The notes beneath the pieces are model-generated. The model was not told the origin of the DNA. It did no database searches and was given only the letters and a program-made list of their open reading frames with translations. Shown in pieces: positions 18,511 to 28,947 of a stretch of DNA of 64,000 nt. The translations under genes were made by a program, and so were the position numbers. This stretch comes from Calothrix sp. PCC 7716 (lineage in GTDB: Bacteria > Cyanobacteriota > Cyanobacteriia > Cyanobacteriales > Nostocaceae): positions 4,464,001 to 4,528,000 of the forward strand of contig NZ_AP025018.1 in NCBI RefSeq assembly GCF_019977735.1, in the 5' to 3' direction. Every line of letters starts with the position of its first letter. The stretch's first letter is position 1.

Positions 18511-18843
18511 CTACATGCGTGACAAAGCACTAACCTTTCTGAGTTTATCTGGCGCCAATCCTTCTAGTTCTTCAAGATTCAGCCAGCCTTCTTTAAGCAA
18601 TCTGGCAAACACAAAGACGAGAACTGAATATCTATAATCGTATTTACCATCAATATCGTGGCGCCTTGCACTTAAGAAATCATGCAAAACCCAAATATCG
18701 TCTAGTTGCGTGATTCCATCTGCTATTTTATGAACTTCTTTAGCTAAGGCATTGATTTCTCGTTCGTAAGCTTTATCGAAGGCTGCTTTAGCTACTTCCT
18801 GTTCTGTTTGAGACCACTGAGTATCTGTTGCTTGCATTGTCAA
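18511..18843 (-). CDS. frp: Fluorescence recovery protein
   Basis: FRP binds the active red form of the orange carotenoid protein, speeds its return to the orange form and detaches it from phycobilisomes. The 110-residue length and helical pattern fit. The most conserved block, WVLHDFLSARRHDIDGKYD, contains W51, H54 and D55. These match the W50/H53/D54 positions of the Synechocystis protein and were implicated there in OCP binding. It lies downstream of ocp on the same strand after 252 bp, the usual cyanobacterial order. The gap has a palindrome after ocp, so frp may have its own promoter. An ATG two codons downstream could also serve as start. Confidence 0.95.
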   Translation of the reverse strand: MTMQATDTQWSQTEQEVAKAAFDKAYEREINALAKEVHKIADGITQLDDIWVLHDFLSARRHDIDGKYDYRYSVLVFVFARLLKEGWLNLEELEGLAPDKLRKVSALSRM

Positions 18844-19022
18844 AATTCAAATATATGTGTTAAACAAATTTTTAGGCTAATATCATGTTTTTAGTTAATA
18901 CTTATTATTGACAGCAATTTTAAACAATCACAAAATTGCGATTGTCTTTATTTAAATCAATATTTTATAAGTAGTTAAGAAAACGTGATACTTATTATAT
19001 TACCAGATTATGCTAGTAATTT

Positions 19023-19047
19023 CAAAATAATAGAGCGCTCTATTTTG
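19023..19047 (-). terminator. Palindrome downstream of ocp, possible terminator
   Basis: CAAAATAATAGAGCGCTCTATTTTG is longer than a chance symmetry; its core, AATAGAGCGCTCTATT (19027-19042 region), is a perfect palindrome. It lies 50 bp after the ocp stop. Partial termination here would let ocp exceed frp. Confidence 0.55.
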
Positions 19048-19095
19048 AAGAACGCTCACTTAATCATCGGAAATTTGATGTCAATATGTATCTAT

Positions 19096-20055
19096 CTATC
19101 GAGCCAAGTTTAGCAACTCTTTGGGAGAGGCGAGCAAATCAATAGCAACAAAGAAAATCTTTCCTTGGGGATTTAACAAAAATCTCCAAGCCATATTCAT
19201 TCCAACAGCTGCGCCAAACCAAGGAGTTTGTACTTTACCTGTGACTTTAATTTGGGTATAACCATCTTCAGCAGGTTCAAGAATACCGCGTTCAGGAAGT
19301 AACTTCAGGTTTTGACAATCTTCACGGAAGAAACGTAATACAGCTTCTTTTCCAACAATTGGTCTTTGGAAAGGAGGTTGTAAAGCACCGTCTGGCTCAA
19401 ACAACTCGATTAATGCATCAAAGTCATTAGCATTCATGTTGTTCATGTAGCTCAACACGGTTGGGTTATCAAGACCTTCAATAGTGACTTTAACTCGTTG
19501 TGATAACTCTTTGGGAAGAACAACAGGCTCAGAAACCCGCTCGTAATTACCCATTTTGTTAGGGTCATAACCCATATCAACTACGAAATTACGTAGCACT
19601 GTAATTTGTTGTCCGGGTTCCAAATTTCTGATTGCCTGTAATACAGCACTCGCATTGGCAGAAAGTTGATAACCTTCTGGAATTGGCGCCACAATTCCTT
19701 CTTCCATCCATTTTCCAAGCTGGTACCAAAAACCTAACTTAATATTTGCAGACCAAGTACCATAAGTACGACAAATAGGCGTATCAGCACCATTTGTCAA
19801 ATCGCACATTACTTGCGATTGCTCGCGAAAATCCATTTGACGGATTTGGTTCATAGTCGCTTCTGCAAACTGCATGTTAGCGGCGCCAGGAGCTGCAATA
19901 GTAATGGTTTTACCCATTTCTAAGTAAGCAAACCAAATCAAGGCAAGTTGATCTTCTGCATTGAGTTGCGCGAATCTTGCAATCGTTGCTGGCACTGCAT
20001 CAGCGGATAGTGTGTTAGGAAATATACTACGGGCTGAATCGATGGTAAATGGCAT
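19096..20055 (-). CDS. ocp: Orange carotenoid protein
   Basis: A blue-light photoreceptor that binds a keto-carotenoid and, when activated, quenches phycobilisome excitation. Length 319 residues, close to the 317 of Synechocystis OCP. The N-terminal helical carotenoid domain (1-165) carries Y44, W110 and R155, the last being part of the inter-domain salt bridge. A linker follows, then the NTF2-like C-terminal domain with Y203 and W290, equivalent to the carotenoid-keto hydrogen-bond pair Y201/W288. All key residues are present, and an frp gene follows, so this is a photoactive OCP1-type protein rather than a single-domain HCP or CTDH. Confidence 0.97.
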   Translation of the reverse strand: MPFTIDSARSIFPNTLSADAVPATIARFAQLNAEDQLALIWFAYLEMGKTITIAAPGAANMQFAEATMNQIRQMDFREQSQVMCDLTNGADTPICRTYGTWSANIKLGFWYQLGKWMEEGIVAPIPEGYQLSANASAVLQAIRNLEPGQQITVLRNFVVDMGYDPNKMGNYERVSEPVVLPKELSQRVKVTIEGLDNPTVLSYMNNMNANDFDALIELFEPDGALQPPFQRPIVGKEAVLRFFREDCQNLKLLPERGILEPAEDGYTQIKVTGKVQTPWFGAAVGMNMAWRFLLNPQGKIFFVAIDLLASPKELLNLAR

Positions 20056-20299
20056 AGCAGAATTTTCCTTAACAAATTTACTAGTGGTGAAAAGCTCAAG
20101 CTATAAACTTTTTAGACAGAAACTTATGAACAAGCCTCTGGGGATAGAAATGTATCGCCTACTACTTAAAGTTAGCACAGGTTTGTTTATAAATGTACAT
20201 AAATGTTTACAAATTTTGATGTTAATTTTTTATCTTAGTTATTAAAACAAAAGTTATTTAGGTGTATTTTAAAATATCCAGAAATATGATATGAGCCAC

Positions 20300-20329
20300 T
20301 GGCAACGGATATAAACGGATGTAACGGAT
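20300..20329. repeat. ACGGAT-rich dispersed repeat
   Basis: TGGCAACGGATATAAACGGA followed by TGTAACGGAT, with three ACGGAT units. The same element is inverted at 8234-8264. Confidence 0.65.
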
Positions 20330-20375
20330 GATTTATTAAATTAATATACGTTGTTTTGGCGCCGTATAAACATGC

Positions 20376-20405
20376 AAAAACGCCTCTATCACTAGAGACG
20401 CTTTT
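20376..20405 (-). terminator. psbA (first copy) terminator
   Basis: Nearly perfect inverted arms AAAAACGCCTCTA and TAGAGACGCTTTT around a short loop, 27 bp after the psbA stop and followed on the minus strand by a run ending in TTTTTGC. Typical factor-independent terminator. Confidence 0.8.
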
Positions 20406-20431
20406 GCGTTGGTCATTTAGCTGTAGATTTA

Positions 20432-21655
<1,224 letters not shown>

Positions 21656-21685
21656 TGCTCTGGCGCCCATCAATTGCAAGATGTT

Positions 21686-22885
21686 CTATGACACTAATGA
21701 TAATTCCTCGACTGGTACAGGCGTTTTAAGATTATTCAGTTTTGCATAGTCGTCTTCAATATTTTCTACTTGGAACGGATTCCAGCTACTTAAATGTGGC
21801 CAGCAATTATTCCATATCACTGTGTCACCTACTTTTATTATTGGTGTTTCTTCAACAGTATTGCTGGCAATGTGTTCTATTGAAGCAACTCTTTTCAATT
21901 CTAAGACGCGCGTTTGCTCCTCTCTACTGAGTTGTAACCATGATTCGGTACGTGTTTGTTTATCAAGGCTGCTTGTGATTTCTTGTATTTCTGACCAAGT
22001 AGCGCATTCTTTGAGTAATTCTGCTATGTCGTTAGCGGATAATTCTCTCTTATACGATAATTGTTCTTCACTCTTTATTTCTATTACAGAGTACGCAGGT
22101 AATGGAGCACGACACTCTTCAATATTATTCGTATTTGAAGGCGCCTCCCAATCTAATGATGCCGTTGTACTTGGTGTTGGCTCCTTTACTATTGCCACTG
22201 TTGAAGCTGCTGTCAATGATTCGGTTGTGGAATTTTCATCACTATTCTCATCACTGCGCGCGCCTCTCTCATATTCAATACCCAATATTTCTACCAAGTG
22301 TGGTGGTAAATCTCCCACCAGTTCAAAGGCACCTAGCTTGTACGCTTCCCTATATGCTGCTGCTTCTCTTACAAATCTTTGTGCCGTTATTTTCTCATCA
22401 TCCATCGCACGTTGAATCGTCGTACCTGTAAACTGATCATCTTCCTTTATCGGTGGAATAACGCATCTTCTTGTTGCATTTTCGCCTCTCCATATTGTTG
22501 GAGTACTTTGATTAGGTACAGGCACCTTTTTATTCGATTGGATTAAATGTTCTACAAACTGCTGCGTTATATGCCCAAATGCGTTTTTTATTCCATCAAC
22601 CACAGGTGCAAATCTTTTATTGGAGGTAATTTTAAATAATGTCGTAGCTTCTATATTGATAAGCCTGCTGATTTCTATATCAAAGAATGCTGTACCTATA
22701 TTGATGTATTTTTTTACAACATCCCTACTCCACCCTAATGATTGTTCTAATTTGCTAAAATCAGCTCTGGATAAGTTTTTCTGATCTGTTGCCAATGCCT
22801 TTGCAAATTCCAATATTGTGGCTGTTGTGCCATTTAACGTATCAATTATATCCAAACATACCGGTGTATATGTGTTAGTAGTCAT
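21686..22885 (-). CDS. Uncharacterised 399-residue protein, possibly mobile-element linked
   Basis: No confident family. The N-terminal 170 residues are helical and include WSRDVVKKYINIGTAFFDIE, which could be a DNA-binding or oligomerisation helix pair. The middle (about 210-260) is a low-complexity, S/T/E/N-rich linker. Residues 280-335 are helical (LSANDIAELLKECATWSEIQEI). The C-terminal 60 residues (KVGDTVIWNNCWPHL...) look like a small SH3/KOW-like beta domain. It is divergent from an HTH regulator gene at 23079 and the two are enclosed by direct copies of a psbA upstream block. This suggests a two-gene cassette acquired as a unit. Confidence 0.65.
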   Translation of the reverse strand: MTTNTYTPVCLDIIDTLNGTTATILEFAKALATDQKNLSRADFSKLEQSLGWSRDVVKKYINIGTAFFDIEISRLINIEATTLFKITSNKRFAPVVDGIKNAFGHITQQFVEHLIQSNKKVPVPNQSTPTIWRGENATRRCVIPPIKEDDQFTGTTIQRAMDDEKITAQRFVREAAAYREAYKLGAFELVGDLPPHLVEILGIEYERGARSDENSDENSTTESLTAASTVAIVKEPTPSTTASLDWEAPSNTNNIEECRAPLPAYSVIEIKSEEQLSYKRELSANDIAELLKECATWSEIQEITSSLDKQTRTESWLQLSREEQTRVLELKRVASIEHIASNTVEETPIIKVGDTVIWNNCWPHLSSWNPFQVENIEDDYAKLNNLKTPVPVEELSLVS

Positions 22886-23078
22886 GGTAGATTAGGAAGT
22901 AAATATGTGTTTTGCGGTTGGTTACTCATTTGTGTAACCAACTACTTTTGATTAAACAGGAATCCCTAATCAAAAACTGTACATTGTAATAAAACTTAAC
23001 AATGTATAGTGGGTATCTGCTGTTTTATTGATTGTTTTCACTCATGCGCGCAGTGATTTGTATTGTAAGGTAAGGCGA

Positions 23079-23465
23079 ATGAAGGCAAAAGGGGCGATAC
23101 GTTGGAGATTGAAAAGAATAATGAGTGAGCGGCGGATAAAGGTGGTGCAGCTTGCTGAATTGATTAAAGTCAGTGAAAGTACTGTTACGACTTGGCGGGC
23201 TTGTGAGTATATGCCAGAAATCAATGAAAAACGTTGGATACAAATAGTCGCTGCGATTAATAAATTGTGTGATGCGAATGGTTTTCCTAAGAGAAAAATA
23301 GATTTGTGGGATTTGATAGAGTTTTGCCCTGATGAACAGCGAGACTTTGACCCACTTGAGTATCAATATGCATCAGGAGACGCGCGCAAAAAGTCGGTAC
23401 CGAAAAAGTCTTCACAAGAAAGTGATGATTCTACTCCAGAGAAGAAAGAACAAATTGCTGCATAA
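23079..23465 (+). CDS. XRE-like helix-turn-helix regulator
   Basis: A 128-residue putative transcription factor starting at the ATG at 23079, which follows a good purine-rich site (AAGGTAAGGCGA). An in-frame start at 23028 would add residues without homology sense. Residues about 8-60 form an HTH of the Cro/XRE type (RLKRIMSERRIKVVQLAELI, then VSESTVTTWRACEYMPE). The C-terminal 45 residues are charged and disordered, rich in K, S and E. It is divergent from the 399-residue gene with 190 bp between, a typical arrangement for a regulator controlling its neighbour. No cofactor domain. Confidence 0.78.
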   Translation: MKAKGAIRWRLKRIMSERRIKVVQLAELIKVSESTVTTWRACEYMPEINEKRWIQIVAAINKLCDANGFPKRKIDLWDLIEFCPDEQRDFDPLEYQYASGDARKKSVPKKSSQESDDSTPEKKEQIAA

Positions 23466-23593
23466 TTGTGGCTTGGTGTATTCATTAATCATTCAAAATT
23501 TACGAGCGGACATGAACATTCATGCTTGTTATCCGAAGAATAGAGTAGTTGGTCTAATTGGTGCCGCAAATCTACTATCGCTTCTGCTGGTAT

Positions 23594-23625
23594 TTAGTTA
23601 TCAAATATATCAGTGTTACTTATAT
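23594..23625. repeat. Extra copy of the psbA upstream block
   Basis: A 32-bp stretch, TTAGTTATCAAATATATC then AGTGTTACTTATAT, differs from the psbA copy at 21624-21655 by about one base. A third copy is at 28788-28819. This one is not followed by a psbA gene. With 21624 it brackets the HTH/399-residue cassette as a direct repeat. Confidence 0.8.
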
Positions 23626-23635
23626 GACTAAATAT

Positions 23636-24196
23636 CTAGGAACACCGTGCGTAAATTGTATTGATATCAACGGCGCCTACAGAAGCACTTGCATCACCTT
23701 GAGTTTGTGCTTCTAGTTGAAAGGTGATTTTTGGTGTTGAACCCTGAAAAGAGTTCGAGCATTGTTTTGACTTGGATATTACAGATGTAATAGGGAAACT
23801 TTGAAAACGGCTAATTAGTGGATTTGATTCAGTTTCTTTGATTTTCAATAGCTCTTTGGCTGCAAATGTCGAGCGTGCATTCAATAATGCTTTACTACCA
23901 GGCGCCTTGGTAATGCCACCGTTGATAGTGTGTTCTATACTTTGAGCATACCAACCTTGTACAGGTTCAATTGCAACAGACATCTCAAACCGACATTTAA
24001 TACTATCTTTTTTGCTTCCTTGGGAACTGGCGCCTATATTTACGGTCATTGACACCTGATTCCCATTTTGTAACGATTCGATTTGGCAGCGCGTACTATC
24101 TCCACTAGTTACACGAGGTTGCGAGTAGGTTGTCCATTCAGGCGCCGATTGTACGAGTATCAACGATGAAACCAACGCGCTCATCAAAAAATGCAT
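23636..24196 (-). CDS. Putative secreted protein of unknown family
   Basis: A 186-residue protein with a short signal peptide (MHFLMSALVSSLILVQSA). The mature part has six cysteines by my count (in RCQIES, IKCRFEMS, KQCSNSF and YARCS among others), several likely disulfide-bonded, and a beta-rich pattern with alternating hydrophobic residues (MTVNIGAS, ITFQLEAQTQ). No enzymatic motif recognised. It could be a periplasmic or extracellular beta-sandwich protein. Divergent from the HD-domain gene with a large hairpin (24240-24276) between. Single-gene unit. Family assignment is left open. Confidence 0.62.
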   Translation of the reverse strand: MHFLMSALVSSLILVQSAPEWTTYSQPRVTSGDSTRCQIESLQNGNQVSMTVNIGASSQGSKKDSIKCRFEMSVAIEPVQGWYAQSIEHTINGGITKAPGSKALLNARSTFAAKELLKIKETESNPLISRFQSFPITSVISKSKQCSNSFQGSTPKITFQLEAQTQGDASASVGAVDINTIYARCS

Positions 24197-24239
24197 AAAT
24201 GTGATATGTAAAATATTAATTGTAGTATAAAAAATAATG

Positions 24240-24276
24240 CTATTGCTGCGGGTGATACCGAAAGTATCAGCAATAG
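24240..24276. other. Long hairpin between divergent genes
   Basis: CTATTGCTG (24240-24248) and CAGCAATAG (24268-24276) pair. An inner TGATAC/GTATCA stem gives an alternative fold. It sits between two divergent genes and has no T-run, so an operator or untranslated-leader structure is more likely than a terminator. Confidence 0.5.
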
Positions 24277-24352
24277 TCTAGACAATTCATACTCGTAAAT
24301 TACTATACCAGTAATACGTAAAAAATGTTTGGATACAAAGATTGAGGTTTTT

Positions 24353-24940
24353 ATGAGTCAAAGTCCAGTTATAGAGCGGGTTAGAGAGCAAATCATCATC
24401 AAAACGCAAAACCCTGCATTTGTACATTACAAATGGTATGTAAAACATCATTTGTTGATTGTCGAAGAAATCGCGATAAAACTATGCAACATTTATAAAA
24501 ATGCTAATAGAGAACTGGTTTTACTGCTTGTTTGGATGCATGATTATAGAAAAATTACAAATCAATCGGCATATGATTCAGAAATAGCAGGGGAAAAATT
24601 TCTGCTTGAAAATGGAGTTTCTGCCAAGCGCGCAAAGCAAGTAATTGCCAGCATCAAAATAATCGACCGCAAAGACCCTCAAGAGTTGGTAGCGGAGAGT
24701 ATCGAAATTAAAATTGTCTCTTCCGCAGATGCTGCTGCTCATATGATTGGGCCATTTTTTAGTATATATTGGTGGGAAAATAGTGATGTATCAATAGAAG
24801 AATTACAAGCGAGGAATCGGAAAAAACTAACAACTGATTGGGAAAGAAAAATTGTTTTACCGGAGATAAAACAAGCTTTTGAGTTTCAATATCGTTATTT
24901 ATTGAATAATGCTAGTGAAGATAGGCAAATATATATTTAG
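24353..24940 (+). CDS. HD-domain protein, putative phosphohydrolase
   Basis: A 195-residue protein of the HD superfamily, which usually hydrolyses phosphate esters of nucleotides. The motif begins with H in YVKHHLLIVEEIA and has the HD pair in LVWMHDYRKI. The second metal-binding segment is around SADAAAHMIG (D followed by H). Starting at the ATG at 24353 is preferred: GAGG lies 6-7 bases upstream, while the TTG at 24329 has no site. Short HD proteins of this kind are often annotated as YfbR or metal-dependent phosphohydrolases. The substrate is unknown. Isolated gene. Confidence 0.8.
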   Translation: MSQSPVIERVREQIIIKTQNPAFVHYKWYVKHHLLIVEEIAIKLCNIYKNANRELVLLLVWMHDYRKITNQSAYDSEIAGEKFLLENGVSAKRAKQVIASIKIIDRKDPQELVAESIEIKIVSSADAAAHMIGPFFSIYWWENSDVSIEELQARNRKKLTTDWERKIVLPEIKQAFEFQYRYLLNNASEDRQIYI

Positions 24941-24976
24941 ATTTCCTAAGCGCCACAGTGTTATCAAAGCAAAAAG

Positions 24977-25015
24977 CGCGACGTTGTAAGGTTGCTGTCA
25001 TGGTTTTATAATTGC
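24977..25015 (-). pseudogene. Relic of a psbA 5' end
   Basis: A 39-bp stretch, read on the minus strand as GCAATTATAAAACC, then ATG, then codons corresponding to the first D1 residues (T-A-T-L-Q-R), matches psbA copy 2 (28663-28690 region) with only about two mismatches. The flanks are unrelated. It is the remains of a third psbA start or of an ectopic recombination joint. Confidence 0.75.
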
Positions 25016-25125
25016 AGGAAAAAATGACAGTTACAGGTAGTGTCCATAAGAGCCTTTTTACCAAATTTATTTGTGTCGTTTATAAGGCGCCACTCACCAT
25101 TGGTTCACTTAAACATTATGGGCAA

Positions 25126-26610
25126 TTAATTTATCTTTTTAGGCTTTTTGAAGTCATTGAAAATCCCTTGACCAGGGGTAAGAACGCGGTCGGGATCATA
25201 ATGTCGCTTTGCATTTACCAGTTTTCCCCAGACCGAACCAAAATGCTTTTTCCAATCCTCTTGAGAAAACACTATTGCATCAACAGGGTAACGAGTACCA
25301 CTCAGGTCACGATTACGCTCATACAATTTTCGGTTGTCATCGAGCATACGCGCGCTCGTAGTGTCATCATTTTGCGGTGCAGTTCGTAAAATACAGAAGA
25401 GAAACACGATTGGCTCGTTGGGTACTCTAAACAACGGCAGTGTAAAACGGTTGGTTTTGACAGGATACAACAGAACTGGACTATTTCCTGTGTCAGCCAA
25501 TGTCAAAGTAGAAACAACATCACTAATATATTGCTCCACAAACGTTCCTGGTACAAACAAATTAATCCAAGGATGAGGATTAAACCAAACACCAATAGAT
25601 TTAAGGAAATCAACAGTGGGAGCTAAACGATTGAGAAAATCAAAATAACTTTTATCTTCGATTTTTTCGGTGCCTTTATTGTAGCTCAAGGAACTAAGTA
25701 AGCTGGTATTGTCTGGTGACGATGGTGGTGTATAAAAGCTAGCTGCCTCCAACTGATAGCGCCATCCGCCGTCTTGTTTGCTCACAATCTGACCTTCTAC
25801 GTAATTGAAACGCTCCGAATCAATCAGTAAGCGTTGGTCACGAGTAAAAGTAGCCAAATCGTCATAATCTAGGAGAAATACACGCGCGTTACTTTCGGCT
25901 TTAATTAATCGGATAGTCGCTCTGACTATAATTCCGCACTGTCCCAAACCTGCTAATACTGCTTCAAATAAATCTCGATTTTGATACGGAGAACAATTTA
26001 AGAGATTACCCTCACCTGTCACAACCTGAAGTTCTAAAACATTATCAACTTGCACACCATAACGGTGAGTGGCGCCACCTATACCACCATTTGATAATGT
26101 ACCTCCAATCGATAATTCTAAGTAATCAGTTAGAACAGGTGGTGTCAATTGTTGTGGCAACGTCGCTTTTAATAACTCGCTCCACCGTACCCCAGCATCA
26201 ACAACTACTTGGTTTGTATCAATATTATGAATTTTATTGAGCGTACTTGTATCAATTACTATGCCATTCTCGACTTGTGCCTGACCGTAGCAGGTGTGAC
26301 CCTGCCCACGCGCGGCAACTTTAAGGCGGTGAGTACGAGCAAATTTGATCATCTTGACAATATCATTAACCGAACCTGGTTTCAGTACCGCTTTTGGATA
26401 ACGGCGTATTAAGTGCCCAAAATCATCAGCAGCAGAAGCGCGCGTTGTGTCGTCAGTGTAGAGTACTCCATCTAAATATGGTAGGTTAACGAACGATTCT
26501 GCTGTATTGGCAAATGCTACCCACGAACAACTAATTGTATCAAACCCAACTACAACACTACTTGTAATTAAGCCTTGCAAAATTTGGCGACGCGATGTAT
26601 TCCTTGTCAT
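25126..26610 (-). CDS. FAD-linked oxidase, cytokinin dehydrogenase-like
   Basis: A 494-residue flavoprotein of the PCMH/BBE-like oxidase group. The N-terminus SRRQ resembles a Tat or lipoprotein-type signal with a hydrophobic stretch (ILQGLITSSVVVGFD), so export is likely. The FAD domain (about 70-240) has the covalent-flavin motif GQGHTCYGQ (H105) and YLELSIGGTLSNGGIGG. The C-terminal substrate domain has NPHPWINLFVPGTF at about 343-356 and ends with SVWGKL, DPDRVLTPGQGIF. These are hallmarks of plant and cyanobacterial cytokinin dehydrogenases. Function as CKX is a good inference but other alcohol or amine oxidases share the fold. Single gene. Confidence 0.85.
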   Translation of the reverse strand: MTRNTSRRQILQGLITSSVVVGFDTISCSWVAFANTAESFVNLPYLDGVLYTDDTTRASAADDFGHLIRRYPKAVLKPGSVNDIVKMIKFARTHRLKVAARGQGHTCYGQAQVENGIVIDTSTLNKIHNIDTNQVVVDAGVRWSELLKATLPQQLTPPVLTDYLELSIGGTLSNGGIGGATHRYGVQVDNVLELQVVTGEGNLLNCSPYQNRDLFEAVLAGLGQCGIIVRATIRLIKAESNARVFLLDYDDLATFTRDQRLLIDSERFNYVEGQIVSKQDGGWRYQLEAASFYTPPSSPDNTSLLSSLSYNKGTEKIEDKSYFDFLNRLAPTVDFLKSIGVWFNPHPWINLFVPGTFVEQYISDVVSTLTLADTGNSPVLLYPVKTNRFTLPLFRVPNEPIVFLFCILRTAPQNDDTTSARMLDDNRKLYERNRDLSGTRYPVDAIVFSQEDWKKHFGSVWGKLVNAKRHYDPDRVLTPGQGIFNDFKKPKKIN

Positions 26611-27063
26611 GCTTGAATTTTCTCACAACAAATATTTTTTACCTAACAATATTTCTGACTAAATATACACTCGACTATAGTTAAGTTGTGAGCAGCTAAT
26701 TAATAAAAATTGTAAATATTACTTTTATATTTGTGATTAATAATACCCTCACCGATGAAATTTCTAACTTAATATTTATGTATTAATAAGTTGCTTTTTT
26801 ATACGTTTAAGTTTTTAAGTTCTTGCTTGGAACAACGGTGCCAATAATAACTCCTTACCATAGCGTTGTTTGCGGATGTGCCTATAAGTATGCTGCGCCA
26901 TATATATTGTATGGACGCGATTCCTAGAAAGGGCGCCTTCAAAAATTGAAGCATAATAGTACAAAGGCATTTATGCATAAAAAATAGAAGCTAGACGTAA
27001 CAGCGAATGAAGGGTTAAATCAAGCCCTCACAAACACTTTTACAAATCTTTCATTAACCACAT
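26611..27063. other. Intergenic region, AT-rich
   Basis: About 450 bases between divergent genes. No family repeat, no ORF of substance. One GGCGCC site at 26932-26937 region. The final 60 bases before 27064 are the likely promoter of the small secreted gene. Confidence 0.4.
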
Positions 27064-27417
27064 ATGATTAATCGAATTTACGCTACGGTTGGTATGACAA
27101 TTCTAGCAACCGCACTAGTTTCTAGCACAGCAATGGCTGCACAACTAAGCGCAAAAGTTACATCTCATAGTTGTAACGATAGTGTGTACTCTGGAAAACA
27201 GACAATGTTAGTTAGTTCAGTCCCAGTAAGACCCAATTCAAATAGACCAATTACGGCGCCTTCTGGTGGTGGAACCGAAAAGAAAGATTGTGTAACAACA
27301 AATGCACCTGCCACTAACTCCCAAGGAGAGAATGGTACTAACCGTTGTACAACTTGTACCTACTCTACCAATGGACACGTTACGGTCAATTGTCTTTTTA
27401 TCAAAACTAAAAATTAA
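27064..27417 (+). CDS. Small secreted protein
   Basis: A 117-residue protein with a clear signal peptide (VGMTILATALVSSTAMA, cleaved before AQLS). The mature part is about 90 residues, with six cysteines: one in SHSCND, one in KKDCVT, two in the close pair RCTTC and one in VNCLF, as well as a proline/serine/glycine-rich middle (RPITAPSGGGTE). These suggest a small disulfide-bonded extracellular protein. No family recognised. It lies between the flavoprotein and psbA copy 2 with its own upstream sequence. Convergent with psbA. Confidence 0.65.
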   Translation: MINRIYATVGMTILATALVSSTAMAAQLSAKVTSHSCNDSVYSGKQTMLVSSVPVRPNSNRPITAPSGGGTEKKDCVTTNAPATNSQGENGTNRCTTCTYSTNGHVTVNCLFIKTKN

Positions 27418-27542
27418 ACGGAACTTCCCCTATCTCTCAAGAGCGTATTTGTTGAATAGAGCTACTTTCAACTTCTAAATATAGGCGCCGTTGTGATCGT
27501 CTTAATTTAAAACATCAGTATCAACATGTTTTCATAGCAAAA

Positions 27543-27568
27543 AGCGCTCCTGATAATAGGAGCGCTTC
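27543..27568 (-). terminator. psbA copy 2 terminator
   Basis: AAGCGCTCCT and AGGAGCGCTT form a perfect 10-bp stem with a 6-nt loop, 28 bp beyond the psbA stop. On the minus strand it is followed by TTTGC. It may also serve the convergent small secreted gene. Confidence 0.82.
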
Positions 27569-27596
27569 CGCTTTAATTATTCAGTTGCTTAAGTTA

Positions 27597-28819
<1,223 letters not shown>

Positions 28820-28847
28820 GACTTGTAGTGGAATATGACTTGTAATT

Positions 28848-28873
28848 GTGGAATATGCATCCCTGCCCGTTTC
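28848..28873. repeat. Palindrome variant GGAATATGCATCCCTGCCC
   Basis: A degenerate member of the GGGCATCC...TGCCC subfamily also at 17744 and 45129. It lies upstream of psbA copy 2 and downstream of the gene at 28948. Confidence 0.5.
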
Positions 28874-28947
28874 AAGCTGAGGTGGGGCTTGCGATGCTCA
28901 CCCCACAAGACAATACAAGATAAGTTTGGACATTTTTTGGAGTTTTT

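Noticed and set aside
22102..22431. Plus-strand ORFs opposite the 399-residue gene
   Set aside because: Shadow frames of the minus-strand gene, which has better composition and domain structure.
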